DNA of 64,000 nt from Merzomyia westermanni. Lineage: Eukaryota; Arthropoda; Insecta; Diptera; Tephritidae. This document shows, piece by piece, positions 32,946-44,222 of the stretch; the stretch's first letter is position 1; the number at the start of each line of letters is the position of its first letter. The notes under the pieces are model-generated. The model was not told the DNA's origin and made no database searches. It saw nothing but the letters and a program-made list of their open reading frames with translations. The stretch covers positions 105,068,994 through 105,132,993 of the forward strand of contig OX465291.1 in assembly GCA_949987695.1 (NCBI GenBank), written 5' to 3'. The position numbers were made by a program, and so were the translations under genes.

Positions 32946-33866
32946 TTTATAAGAGGTATAAGAAGACAGCCCTTTCCTTACTTGTTTTTGATTTAAATAC
33001 TACTAAAACTGTTTGTAGGATATTTATTTTTTTAATGTTTAGCTTGTTTTCATATAAATCTGCAGTAGATGTTCTCCTAGGAAGTGATAGTATATTTTTG
33101 ATTACTTTGTTTTGCAAACGCTATAGTTTGTTTATTCTATAATCTGCGCACCTGTTCCAAATAGCGTTAAGATAGTTTATCCGCGACATGGAGTAGGCAT
33201 TGTATAGTAGCCATAACTGTTCGCGGGGAATGGTGATTCTATTTATGTAAAACGCAAAGTTAAAGGGAATTCATTTCAATTTCAAATTAAGTATTTGTTA
33301 GCTCCAATTTAAGCTGGAGTCAAACCATATCCCTAAATACTTTAGTTTTTCCACTCTACAAATTTTTATTTTATTATACATGATCCCAGAAAAGTCATCA
33401 ACGTCCGGAATCTGCTTGGAATTTTTGAAAATTACAAAACTGGTTTAGAAAGATTAATGTTTAGCAGATTTTTGTCGAACCATTGCTTGATTTTCTCCAA
33501 GTCATGTGTAATACTATCTATTAGTTTTTCGAATGAATCTTCTGCATATAAAAAGCTACCGTCATCTGCGTAAAACTGCGGTGTTCCCTTTAGGTTGAGT
33601 TTAAAAACCTTATTTATTTATATTAAAAATAAGGTTGCTGCCAACTTGGATCCCTGTGGAACTCCTGTCTTGACTTTCATGTTTCTACTTTTATATCTTT
33701 CTATCTCAACGTATTGTTCCCTATCTGTAAGGAAACTTTCAAAGAGTTTCATTTCATGTCCACTTATTCCCAATTCCGCAAGTTTTCTTATCATTATTTT
33801 TAGGTTTACAGAGTCAAATGCTTTAGCGAGATCAATCGCCAATAGTGCCACATATTTCTTCATGTC
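32900..33866 (-). pseudogene. LINE RT, C-terminal half, separated by an insertion
   Basis: From 33863 the minus strand reads LLAIDLAKAFDSVNLKIMI (first catalytic Asp), TGVPQGSKLAATLFLI, FYADDGSFLYAED (catalytic box) and LSKTSF-like thumb sequence. It then continues to a tail near 32900. The first half of the same RT ends at about 36762, so the LOA-like LINE at 33870-36745 is inserted between the halves. Indels break the frame. Confidence 0.75.
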
Positions 33867-33887
33867 TAGGTTAGGTTAGGTTAAGGT
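33867..33887 (+). repeat. (TTAGG)n-like LINE 3' tail
   Basis: Plus strand AGGTTAGGTTAGGTTA, equal to (CCTAA)n on the coding strand of the LOA-like LINE. It lies exactly at that element's 3' end. Confidence 0.7.
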
Positions 33888-36745
33888 GTCTGCTCTCTGC
33901 ATCGCCGAGAAGCGCACTTAGGCCGAATGGCCCATTGTGACACCATTGAACGGGTTGCCACCCTTCCTCCTTTGTTAAACATTCTTAAAATCGAACCACC
34001 ATCCCCGCTTAATAAAGCGCAGAATGTCTCCGATTTCGGCAGAGCCCAGCTCCGCTAAACTAGTGAATAGGCACCTATTTAGGAACTCCGAACGAGTCCT
34101 GGCTAATGCAGGGCAGCTGCAGAGGAAGTGTTCAACACGTCCTATTTCCTCCTCGTCCCTGCAGCTACGACAGAAGTCATTTGAAGGGGCCCCCATGCGC
34201 TCAGCATGTATTCTCATTAGACAGTGTCCAGTGAGTACCCCAATCAAGGGGGCTAGGAAGGATCGTTTTGGATTGAGTATGGACTCGGTCCGTTTCCTAC
34301 ATATGCAGGGCCACGTTTGCCTGGACACCTCACATGTCGTCTCCCTAGTCCATCTAGAACTAGTTTTTTTCTTTGAATTCGCCGAGGAGCCAGAACTTAG
34401 TCGTGGCAAGAGGGGGGGAATGCTCTTTGTTTGGTTCACCTCTGATTGCTCTGTGGCCTTCCTTGCCAACTCGTCAGCAGCGAAGTTTTTTGGTATGCCC
34501 CTGTACCCAGGAACCCTTATCACTGCTGTGGGGCATTTCGAGGCCAGTTCATTGAGCGATTTCCTGCAGTCGAGTGCTACCTTCGAAGCAGTGTTACTAC
34601 CCTGAAGGGCTTTGATCGCTGCTTGGCTGTCGCTGTATATAGACCCTGATGTGCAGTTTTTCGAGAGCAGCCAGCTCGCCTGGAAACCCTGCTGTGGCTA
34701 GGTAGTCTGATGCCTAAAAAGAGTGAAAGTTCCTCCGAGTATACGCCGCTGCCCACCTTGCTGTTGATCTTTGAGCCGTCTGTTAAAATGGAGGTTGATT
34801 GTGGGCTTAGAATGTGCACGTCCTCCCATTCGTGCCTCTTAGGGATTCTGGTAGAGAACTTGGTGTTTGGTTCATAGCCGGTAGGCGTAGTGTAATCCGC
34901 GGCCTTCAGATTTTTGGGTATGGTCTCCAGAATGCTTGTGTGTCCAAATCTGGTGTCGCTCCAGTGTTGAGCGGCATTCAGTCGTACTGCGCTATAGCTT
35001 GCTTGGAGTTTACCGTACAGGTCAACCGGACGTAGGTTGAGCATGACCTCCAAAGCTTTTGTGGGCGTTGATGCAAGTGCCCCCGTAATAAGCACCGCCG
35101 CCGATCGCTGTACTTTGCCCATCCTGCCTATGTTGTTGCTACGCTCGAGTGCTGGCCACCATACAGCAACACCATAGAAGAGGATGGGTCTAACTACCGC
35201 GATGTACAGCCAGTGCATAATTCTGGGGTTCAAGCCCCATTTATTCCCCACTGCTGCTTTGGATGTATATATGGCAGTAATAGTCTTCCTGGATTTGTCC
35301 TCAACATGTTTGTTCTAGTTGAGTTTACTACCTAGGATTACGCCGAGGTACTTGACCTTTGGAGAGAGTTTGAGCCTGACCCTATTCAGGATAATTTCCG
35401 TTTTAGACGGATTTACACTAAGGTACAAGGCGGTTTGGAACAGTTCGCTTAGGATCTGAAGATGCTTTCCAGTCGCCGTAAGAGCGATGCCATCTGCATA
35501 GGCAATGATTTGGCAGCCGGTGTTTTCCAACATTCAGAAGTAGGGTGTTAACTGTTAGGTTCCACAGAAGAGGAGATCAAACTCCTCCTTGAGGACTGTC
35601 CCTGGATGCGTATCGCACTATTGAGGCCTCTCCCAGATTAGCTTGGATAGTCCTGTTTGACAGGAGCTGTCTAACGAATTCCACTAGCGGAGGCTCCAGT
35701 CCCAGTCTAAGAAGGGACTCGACGACCGCTTGAGGATTTACGTTATTGAAGGCTCCTTCAATGTCGAGAAAGATACCCAGAGTGTAGTCCTTGAGGGCAA
35801 GTCCTTTTTCTATCTTTGCGGTGATAGCATGGAGTGCTGTTTCCACTGACTTGCCCTTGGAGTATGCATGTTAAGCCTTCGAGAGGCTTCCCACAACAGC
35901 CGGTTCTATCGCACCGGAATGACCCGGGTTTTTTCACCCGGCCAAGGGCTGTTATTTCAGTGTAACCCTGTCCAATCTGGGGCAGGGCGAAGCACTGTTA
36001 ACAACAACAACAACAACAGAGGCTTTGTGAGCGCAGATTACTCGTAATGTGCGCATCAAATATTCTTTCCAAGACTTTGAGAAGAGAAGATGTGAGGCTT
36101 AAAGGCCTGAACTCCTTTGGATTCTAGTGTGAAGCTCTTCCTCCTTTGGGTATGAAGACTGTCTTCGCTTCGGTCCATCTCTTTCGAATGTAGCATAGCC
36201 TTAGACATGCTGTGTAGATTTTAGTCAGCACAGGGCAGAGAATGTCTCTCGCCATTTGAAGTTCAGCGGGGAAGATGTTATCGGGCCCCGGAGATTTAAA
36301 TGGGTCGAAGGTTCTGATAGCCCATTCGACTTTTTGAGGAGTAATTAACTTCTCCATAGAGTGGTAATTTCTTTCAATGTAGCCGGCTGTTGGTGGAACA
36401 GCCCGGAAAGTGCGTGTCCATTAGAAGTTCGACCATTTCGCCGCTAGATGATGTCCAACCTCCATCAGGTTTCTGAATGAAACCCGGAACAGTTGGACTT
36501 TTTGATGTACTTTACGCAGTCAATTTGCCTCCGATTTGGTTTCAATGTTACAGAAGTCCGTCCATGAATTCCTGTGGGCTTTGCTGGCTGCTTTTTTTGA
36601 AAATTTTTAAGGCTTATTTATATTCGTGCCAAGAGCCAGTCCGCTTAGCTTGATTAAAAATTCTTCGGAGTTCCACCATGTTGGTCTCTTCTTATTCCTC
36701 GGTCTCGTAACAGGAGAGGAGGCTTTAAAAGCAGCATTACAGGTT
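33888..36745 (-). pseudogene. LOA/I-like LINE with RNase H
   Basis: Minus-strand order: about 36720-36370 pre-RT region, 36357-36124 RT fingers (FDPFKSPGPDNIFPAEL), 35846-35577 palm (GIFLDIEGAFNNVNP, DSPQGGV), 35533-35315 (IIAYADGIAL, YADD changed to YADG), 35251-34577 thumb and RNase H start (SILTDGSKINSKVGSGVYS), 34523-33975 RNase H end (VPGYRGIPKNFAADELA) and the C-terminal CRSCRDEEEIGRVEHFLC. RNase H after RT is typical of the I/LOA group. It is broken by frameshifts and by the short insert at 35890-36017. It ends in a CCTAA tail. Confidence 0.85.
35890..36017 (+). mobile_element. 128-bp LINE-derived short element with TSD
   Basis: The first roughly 100 bases equal the 5' UTR of the LINE at 7840 (CCCACAACAGCCGGTTCTAT onward). 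They are joined directly to its last roughly 35 bases (GGGCAGGGCGAAGCACTGTT and the AAC tail). AGAGGCTT flanks it at 35882-35889 and 36018-36025. All coding sequence is missing. It is inserted in the RT of the LOA-like LINE. Confidence 0.9.
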
Positions 36746-36759
36746 TTCGTATATAAATT

Positions 36760-37925
36760 TTTTACAAGATATACATGCTGATGAAGTACTCAAATGTTCT
36801 ACGAACCCGAATTGGTTTTTTATCAATGATTCGATTTTCGTTTAGAAATAATTTTAGTCTACTCAGCAAGATGCCCTCAAAAATTGTGTCGATCGTGCTC
36901 AGCTTCGTAATTGGTCTGTAGTTGGAACACAGTTCCTTACTTCCACCCTTGTGAATTGGCACAACTGCACCTATTTTCAACTCCTTAATAAAAAGACATG
37001 GAGATTTACTTAGGTATTCTCTATATTTGTTTAAAAATCGGGCAGAGATACCATCTGGTCCGTTTACAGATTTTAACTTAAAGTTTTTAATGACTGACTC
37101 CCAAGATGTCACATTCATAAAGTGTGAACGGTTTATAGATATTTTCGGCTCGTTCATCAAAGTATTGTACGTTTGACGGAGATTTAATAAAAGTTGTGAA
37201 GTACTCATTGAAACAGTTTGCAATTTCAATTGGGTCTGTTATAACATTTCCCTTATGCAATACCTGACTAATTTCGTTGCAGGTATTCATATCCTTACCA
37301 TAAATTAACTCCTTTAGTATACACCATGTCTGATTTGCGCTGGAAAGATTTTGTTGGATTTTGTTCCCATATTGTTTTTATATTTCGTTTCTAATTTATA
37401 GAATTTATATCTTTCTTTAATTAACTTCAGGACCTCGTTATTCATCAATGCATTTTTGAACTTATCGCAAGACTTTTTAACGATTTTTGTTGCTTTATTT
37501 ATATTGGCGTTTAATACTGAGTGAAATCCCGAGAAAGAGGCTCTTCTTAAAATATAATTTAGAAAACCATTTTCATCAAACAGATTATAATCTAAGATCT
37601 GTAAAGTGTTGGTCCCTTTAGTTAATGTAATATTTTTGTTTAGGCTGACTGACAAATGTATGTGTCTGTGATCCGATATTGGATGGTCTTCTAGTGTAAG
37701 GATGTACTTTTATTCTACTTTATCAGTTATAATGTGATCTATTACTGTACCAACTCTCATTCCCTTCCTAGTATACATCTCCTCCCTAAGTTTCTTTAAA
37801 CAAATGAACCCATTACTGTATATATAGTACTTAGGTAATTGATCGCATCATTGCTAACGTAAAGGAGATTCAAGTTGAAATCACCCATAATAAGGCAGTT
37901 TTCAGGTGCAAAATTCCTTTAAACG
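36760..37925 (-). pseudogene. LINE endonuclease end and RT N-terminal half
   Basis: About 37925-37640 gives LIMGDFNLNLL and a DHIITDK ... PISDHRHI stretch, the GDFN and SDH motifs of AP-type endonuclease. 37655-36762 follows with linker and RT fingers: LKSVNGPDGISARFLN, GAVVPIHKGGSKELCSNYRP and LNENRIIDKKP. The continuation is at 33866. The endonuclease N-terminus is missing, replaced by gypsy integrase sequence at 37930. Frameshifts are present. Confidence 0.75.
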
Positions 37926-37929
37926 GGAT

Positions 37930-40110
37930 ACTTACAACTTTGAAGATCTTTTGGAACATAAATTCCCGTATCACAATTTTTGTGATGATTCGAATTTGAT
38001 TTAATATTGCGAAACTGTTCACGTAAACTATTTAAAATTTCAGTTGATGAACTCTTCGCAGCTGATGGAACCACAAGCAAAAAACCCCGGCAAAAGTACA
38101 TTTTGACCAAACACCATTTCTGCTGGTGTAGCTGATATATCTTCTTTGTAAATAGATCACAACCTATACTATACTAATTGTTTAATCCATCTCTAGCCGT
38201 TATAGTAGGTTTTATCTGCCTATGAAATTTTCGACCACACCATTTCCTTACGGGTGATGAGTATAAGTAGTTATATGATGACTACCACGTAAGTTTAGTT
38301 AATTCTTGTGCCATGATTTGCAATTCCATGAAACATAACAAATACTGCCTTCATTACTTACTAGGTACAAATGGTTTGAGATGTTCTGTCGAGATTGCGC
38401 ATCAAATATTAAAATTTAAAATGGGAATATTTATTATGTTAAATGTAGGAATTGAAAATCAGATATCATTTTGTTGCTCAGTGGATACAATTTTTAAATT
38501 AAAGTCTGTAATTTCTTTGCATCAACTTCAAAACCTCTAGATAACGTGCCTGCTACTACATTTGATTCTCCTTTAATATATTGTATGTCATCTGTAAATT
38601 GTAGTATGAATTCTAACTCCTATCTGTTTTTGAATTTATAGCTGGGTTAAAGGTATGTGATCCGTAAAAACTGTAAATTGTCGTCCTTTTAAAAAATGTA
38701 GATAATGTTTTATATTTAAATAAATTGCCAATAATTCCATATCAAAAGCACTGTATTTAATTTTGGTTGGACAAAGTTTTTTTTAGAAAAGAATGAAAGA
38801 ATAAATAATTTTACAATATCATAGATGCGATTTCTCCTTTATGTATTCAAAAGCTTCACTAGATATATCGACCCAAATCAAAGTTTTATCACGCTTTTTA
38901 CTTGACCTGTTAATTAGATCTTAAATTTTGTAAGTGAATTCTGCAAACTTTGGAATATACCTATGGTAATAATTTACCATGCCTATAAGTCTTTGTGCTA
39001 CCTTTCCATCAGAAGGTCGAATACCTTCCAGAATACCAGAAATATTATGTCCTAAAATGTCTATACTTGTTACCCCTAAAGTACATTTACTTGGCTTAAT
39101 GTTTAAACCGTACTTTGAAAGGCGTTGAAAAATTAACTGCAAATCTTTAAAATGTTCTCCATATTTACTTTCAATAATAATATAATAATAATAATATAAG
39201 AATATACAAAATCTAAGTCACCTTTTACTTCATTAATGAATCTTTGAAAAGTCTTTGAATTTCTAAGTTCGAATTCAAACATCCCGAAAGGAGTTGTATT
39301 CGTACTTTTATAAATGTCTTCTTCAGCCATGGGAATTTGATGTTATGCTCTACAAAATCTAATTTTGAAAATATATATTTATCCTGAATGTGAGATAAAG
39401 GATAACGATCTGCTACAGTTGCAATATTTAATCTTTGAAATCACCACAAGGACGCCAATTTTTTAACCCTTTTTTAGGAACAAGGTGAAGTGGAGATGCT
39501 ACTGAGAAATTTAAAGGTCTACAAATCCCTGTCTTAACTAAGACTATCTTCCATTACAAGTCGATGTACCGTTGTATGTTTAACGGGCTTCGTTATACGA
39601 TAACTGACAAAAACTGGGTAAAGGAAAATAACAAAAAGAAGAAATGGTACTAACTGAAAGATTTGTTAAAGGATCTACTAAACGCTTATGCTTAATATCG
39701 TTCGAAAGAGCATAGAAAATCGGCCCCAGTTATCGGTTTGGCTATATCAGCAGTCTTAAACTTGTATTTAGTTCCTTGAATCTTTATTTTATTAGGAAAT
39801 TGATTAATTGCAAATATTTAATTTTTACTAAAAACTTGAACCCGTTAGTGAAACTAATGGTCGATAGAATTCTAATTCACAAAATTTTGTGTAACTTCGA
39901 ATTGTCACTGAGCGAGTGCCTTTCAATTAATACTTTTTTAAGTTCAGTAAACTTATTATTTTGAGGGGGATTTTGAATAAAATCCAAAGTAGTTATAATT
40001 GCTTCCTGTGCAAGTACCGTAATAATGTGCTCATATTTTGTTATATCTTGCGTTATATTTTTATACCTTTCTTGAACATGAAATGGTATATCTTGCGTTA
40101 TATTTTTATA
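37930..40110 (-). pseudogene. CsRn1-like gypsy remnant (gag to integrase tail)
   Basis: Reading leftward: about 40110-39880 gag (TKYEHIITVLAQEAI, KVLIERHSLSD), about 39870-39700 protease end (ITGADFLC-like), 39330-38921 RT (TTPFGMFEFELRNSKTFQRFIN, LSKYGLNIKPSKCTLGVTSIDILGH, MVNYYHRYIPKFAEF) and 38110-37930 integrase C-terminus (YVPKDLQSCKYPV). RNase H and the integrase core are largely deleted. The rest of gag lies at 41600-41832, separated by an insertion. The RT catalytic box is lost in an AT repeat near 39180. Confidence 0.75.
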
Positions 40111-40134
40111 CCTTTCTTGAACATGAAATGGTAT
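40042..40134. repeat. 46-bp tandem duplication in gag
   Basis: The block TATATCTTGCGTTATATTTT through GAACATGAAATGG occurs twice in a row, duplicating the peptide PFHVQERYKNITQDI on the minus strand. Confidence 0.85.
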
Positions 40135-41005
40135 TATAACTTTGGTCCCATGTTTGTGAGTATGAGAAGAAGAAGAGATAGAGCCACCAATAAGTATGCC
40201 GAAATGATCAGGGCGATGAGCCGAGTCAATATAGCCATGTATGTCTGTCCGTCTCTTTGTCTGTCTGTCTGTTTGAACGCAAACTATTCCCTCATTTTTG
40301 GTATGGAGCATTTTGTAATATGGTAATCGTTTGCCGGACCAACAAGATCGGACCAATGCAACACATAGCTCCGATTGTTCCGATAAACGGGTTTTGGCCT
40401 CTTACTCTAGCAATTAAAAAGCTAGAAACTTAAAATTTTTGAAGAGTTGGTACATATTATATACGTAATGTGGCTAGTGAAAATCAGCCAGATCGGACCA
40501 ACATAATATATATCTCCCATATAATCGATAGTTCCGATAAATGGGTTTTGGGCTATAAGTTATGAAATTAAAAAGCTACGAACGTTACATTTGGCAGATT
40601 TGGTACATATTATATAAGTAATGTCACAAATGAAAATCAGCCAGATCGGACCTACATAACATATAGCTCCCATACAATCGATTGTTTCGATAAAAGGGGT
40701 TTGGGCTATAACTATTGCAATTTAATAGCCAGGAACACAAACTTCGGCAGCTACATTACTTATTACATATTTGATATGTGCAGTGAAAATCATCAAGATT
40801 TGACCAATATATCGTATAGCCCTCGTACAACACATTTTTCTCATAAACGGCGTTTATTCTATGTATCTTTAAATTATTGGGGTAAGACCAACAAATTTTT
40901 CAGAGTTTGTACTTATTGTAAGTAAGGATCGGACACTTAAAACCGTGGTGCGTATTCATGAAAGGTTTAAAACCTTCGGCACAGCCGATGACAGCGCTTT
41001 CCTTA
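40135..41005 (+). repeat. Tandem repeat array, unit about 150-190 bp
   Basis: Repeated words in order: AAATCAGCCAGATCGGACC, AACATA(A/T)ATATA(T/G)CTCCCATA, CGATTGTT(C/T)CGATAAA and GGGTTTTGGGCTATAA. Four or more imperfect units lie between 40330 and 40870. A (TCTGTC)n stretch is at 40250. The end (GTAAGGATCGGACACTTAAA) is shared with 32640-32945. It is inserted in the gag of the gypsy remnant together with the next feature. Confidence 0.75.
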
Positions 41006-41612
41006 CTTGTTAGTACTAAATTGTGTTTCTGCGTGGATAAACAAATTAGATGTAGCTTTTAATAACGTCACGCGTTATGTCTATGGTCTCAAGAGATATG
41101 ACCACATTTCTTTACGGAAAGGCAAAATTTTTGGGTGCAACATATTCGAATATCTTGCAGCTAGAAACTGTATATATATATACAAACTTATTAAATTAAA
41201 AAGTCCTGAATACCTATACGTGAAATTGCAAGACTTCGTAGCCTGATAATCCCTAAATATACCTACCTGTCAACATCTAGGCTGTTCTTGGTCAATGTTG
41301 TGAGGCTTTGGAATTTGATTCCTGAATCTATTAAGGCGGTGATGAATGCGTCTAACTACAAAGTGATCATAAATAACTACTTTAGAACTCTTGGATAAAT
41401 GTCAATGTAACACTACTCTTCTGTCTTTTCTGTCTCTGTATCTTTCCTCCTTTGCTAAGCTAATTTAATTTTTGTATGCATTACTTTTAATGTTAAATAT
41501 TGGATGATATATATGCAATTAATTAACCAACTATTGATGTACTATAAAAGAACTAGAGGTCGTGAATGTACAACGTTATATTTAAATAAATTGAATTGAA
41601 GTTGAATTGAAT
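41006..41612 (+). pseudogene. LINE 3' end (RT tail and 3' UTR)
   Basis: 41007-41246 and the following frame read NNVTRYVYGLKRYDHISLRK, LIKLKSPEYLYVKLQ and STSRLFLVNVVRLWNLIPE. They parallel the C-terminus of the LINE at 23937-24935. The 3' UTR ends in TTGAATTGAAGTTGAATTGAA, a TTGAA-type tail. 5' truncation is as expected for LINEs. Confidence 0.7.
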
Positions 41613-41840
41613 AAACGTAAACCGCAACTATAAACCAAGCATCTGTGCAACTAGTCCAAAATTGTGGAAGAGTTACTGATGTTGCTGAAATATCGTATTG
41701 GGCTGAGTTCTCATACGGATTCGTAGTTTGTTGCTGAAGAGTCTCATTAGGTAAATCGATTAATAAATCATTTAAATGATTAGTAAATGTTTGTGTATTT
41801 TGTATACAACTAAACAGTGAAATGTAAAACAAGTTAAATA
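41600..41840 (-). pseudogene. CsRn1-like gypsy gag, N-terminal part
   Basis: The minus strand reads SAQYDISATSVTLPQFWTSC and DAWFI, the LPxFWxxxPxxWF capsid motif of CsRn1-like gypsy gags. Its continuation is at 40110 on the same strand, so the material between was inserted into gag. Confidence 0.65.
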
Positions 41841-41844
41841 AATA

Positions 41845-43360
41845 ATACTAGCTGGGCCCGTGCGCTCCTTGCGCAAAAAAAAAAAAATGGTTTCAAACCT
41901 TTTATTAGTCCAGGTCCAGGATTTTTCAAACCTTTTTCTCAAATTATAAAAAAATATTTTCAGCTACACTTGTTGTGAGACCCTAAAAAATTTAACAAAT
42001 ATGCGCAAACAGCTATTTGAAATTCCACCACTTATATTACATTCACATTGAGCCATAAACTTGAGTTGATTGACAACATCAATATGAATTAACTCAAGAA
42101 ATGTCCCTTTAACTCGAGTTTATGACCCAATGTGAACTCAGTCTTATTCACTTATTTTAGCAATGTTCAAGTGTAGATGGCGCACTGTTCAGTCTTAGCA
42201 TTCAAATGTAGATGTCGCGAGGCATGTGAATGTCAGTCACAATAGCGTTGCAGTACAAATTGATTTTTTTGTGCATTCACAATCGTTTATTTTAAAGAAT
42301 TCATTTTTATAAAATACGTTTAAACAAAAGCACTCCGCTAATTGAAACATGGTTTCGCATGTAGAGCTAACCCCCACCTTTAAAACGATACCTTATTTAT
42401 TAATATTGGTTCCAAATGAGAGCAGAAAATTAGGAAATAACACAAAAAGACCTTACAGAAATAATATATATGATATTCAATAAGTTAAAGAGGAAGTTTA
42501 TTATTTAAAATGTTTAAGCGTAAAAAAATATATATACAGTACCGGGCGACCGAGCTTTGCTCGGCATTGTCATAGGTTGCCATACAATTTAGTTTATTTA
42601 GATAATCATCAATAAAGATATTCTGGTTGTTTGTATGAATAATTTTACTTACCAGCAGTGGAGCGTTCTAAAGACATATCTTGATAATAAAAATATGTTT
42701 AAATTTTTTTATTAGTAACAAAGTTTGAATACACATAATCACTCCTTGGTGGCTGCTCAAACAAATTTTCGACAAGTCTTTACAAGATTCCTTGCTGAAT
42801 TGTATGGTTAGCAGCTGTCGAATGTTATCAAATAATCGAGGAAGATTAGGGTCACATTGGTATATTTGTCGGTTAGAGCTCCATATATCGGTCAACATTC
42901 TTTATTTTTAAAGATAGAACTATGCAAAACTTTTTATATTCAATACATATGAAATCTAATGCAACACTTCCGGAAACATTACTTAAAATGTATTTGGTCA
43001 CTTAACTCTTGAAACGCCACATATAACTTACCATGCATAAACATCGATGAATTTAGCTCCACTCCGACAAACTCAAAAGTTTCTCCCTGATCTTTATGCG
43101 CAGTCACGGCAAGTGTTGGCCTTACTGGAGTTGCACCTTAGCGGCTCCTTGGATGAGTGCGATTCTCGGTATATGAACTTCTTTGCCGGATTTTTCTTGT
43201 CGAACAAAAGTGCAACCCTACTTAGAAATATTTTTTTTTTCAACACGCAGGAAAATACCTTTCGTTTGATACCCATGTTAGCATATTTCATTTCTTTTAA
43301 AAAAATCGAATAGCTGGCAACTCCGTAAAAACTCCTACAAGGCAACACCTAGATAGGAAT
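41845..43360 (-). mobile_element. Helitron/Helentron-like remnant
   Basis: About 43135-42960 (minus) reads VRPTLAVTAHKDQGETFEFV followed by HGKLYVAFQEL, the C-terminal helicase motif of PIF1-type Helitron proteins (usual form HKSQGQTFE ... HGQLYVALSR). Possible termini are a GC-rich hairpin with GCCCAGCTAGTA near 41849-41877 and a CCGAGCTTTGCTCGG hairpin at 42550-42564. No Rep domain was found. The helicase is truncated and frameshifted. Confidence 0.55.
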
Positions 43361-43364
43361 TCTC

Positions 43365-43925
43365 AGAATGTGGTACCCCATGTACATACCAAATTTCATC
43401 CAAATCGGCTAAGCCATTTTCGAGATATTCGAATATACAAACATATAAGAATAGCTCGTAAAGAGTTCAAAGATATAATAAGCTCAAATGGCAACAATAA
43501 GTGACAATCCTACTTATTGGCGTATTTGATTTTATATAAAAAAAATTCAGATAGGTGGCAACCCCAAAATATAACCTATATGGCAGCACTTACGTTAGAA
43601 TGTGGTACACTATCTACATACCAAATTTCATCGAAATCGAGATAGCTGTTAAGTAGTTACCCTAAACAAAACATGTATATAATACTTTTTTTGAAATACG
43701 AATCAAAATATCTTACGTATGATGTCCATATTAGCATATTTTATTTCATATAAAAAAAAATCAGATTGGTGGCAACCCCAAAAAATAACCTATGTGGCAA
43801 CACCTAGGTAAAAATTCTTAGAATGTGGTACACTATCTACATACCAAATTTCATCCAAATCGGTTGAGCAGTTTTCGCGATAGTCTGGATATACAAATAT
43901 TCAAGAATAGCTCGTTTAAAGTAAT
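43365..43925 (+). repeat. Tandem triplicated dipteran repeat
   Basis: Three imperfect units of about 200-250 bp, each with ATGTGGTAC(A/C)C, ACATACCAAATTTCATC and AAATCG(G/A). The later units also share GGTGGCAACCCCAAAA. It adjoins the Helitron-like helicase fragment and may be its 5' flank. Confidence 0.75.
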
Positions 43926-43929
43926 AAGA

Positions 43930-44220
43930 TAAATATATTTTGACACTGAATTGACCAGTAAATAAAATTGTATCAAATAAATTAGTGATGTGCAAATTGA
44001 ACTTCCCATTTAATTAAGTGACAAAAGAGAAGAAAAATATTTGTTAAATGTTTTATTAATTTGCCTACCACTGAATAATCTGCAATAACTAAAATAAAAT
44101 AAAAATGTCTAGTTATATTACTTAAATATAAATAAAGTCATCAATATACATACAATAAATTTCGTTTACGACTAATGAATTCTTCAAATATTCAAATATA
44201 ATTTTAATCACTTACTTTTG
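43930..44220. other. Non-coding AT-rich stretch
   Basis: No gene or shared repeat was seen. Confidence 0.4.
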
Positions 44221-44222
44221 TA

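Noticed and set aside
33867..33887. Telomere or interstitial telomere repeat
   Set aside because: Only about three units, located exactly at the 3' end of a LINE; Diptera do not use TTAGG telomeres.
40330..40870. CRISPR array
   Set aside because: Units are long, imperfect and without unique spacers, in a eukaryotic context.
43047..43313. 88-codon plus-strand frame
   Set aside because: The minus strand has the helicase motifs; the plus frame shows no recognisable family.
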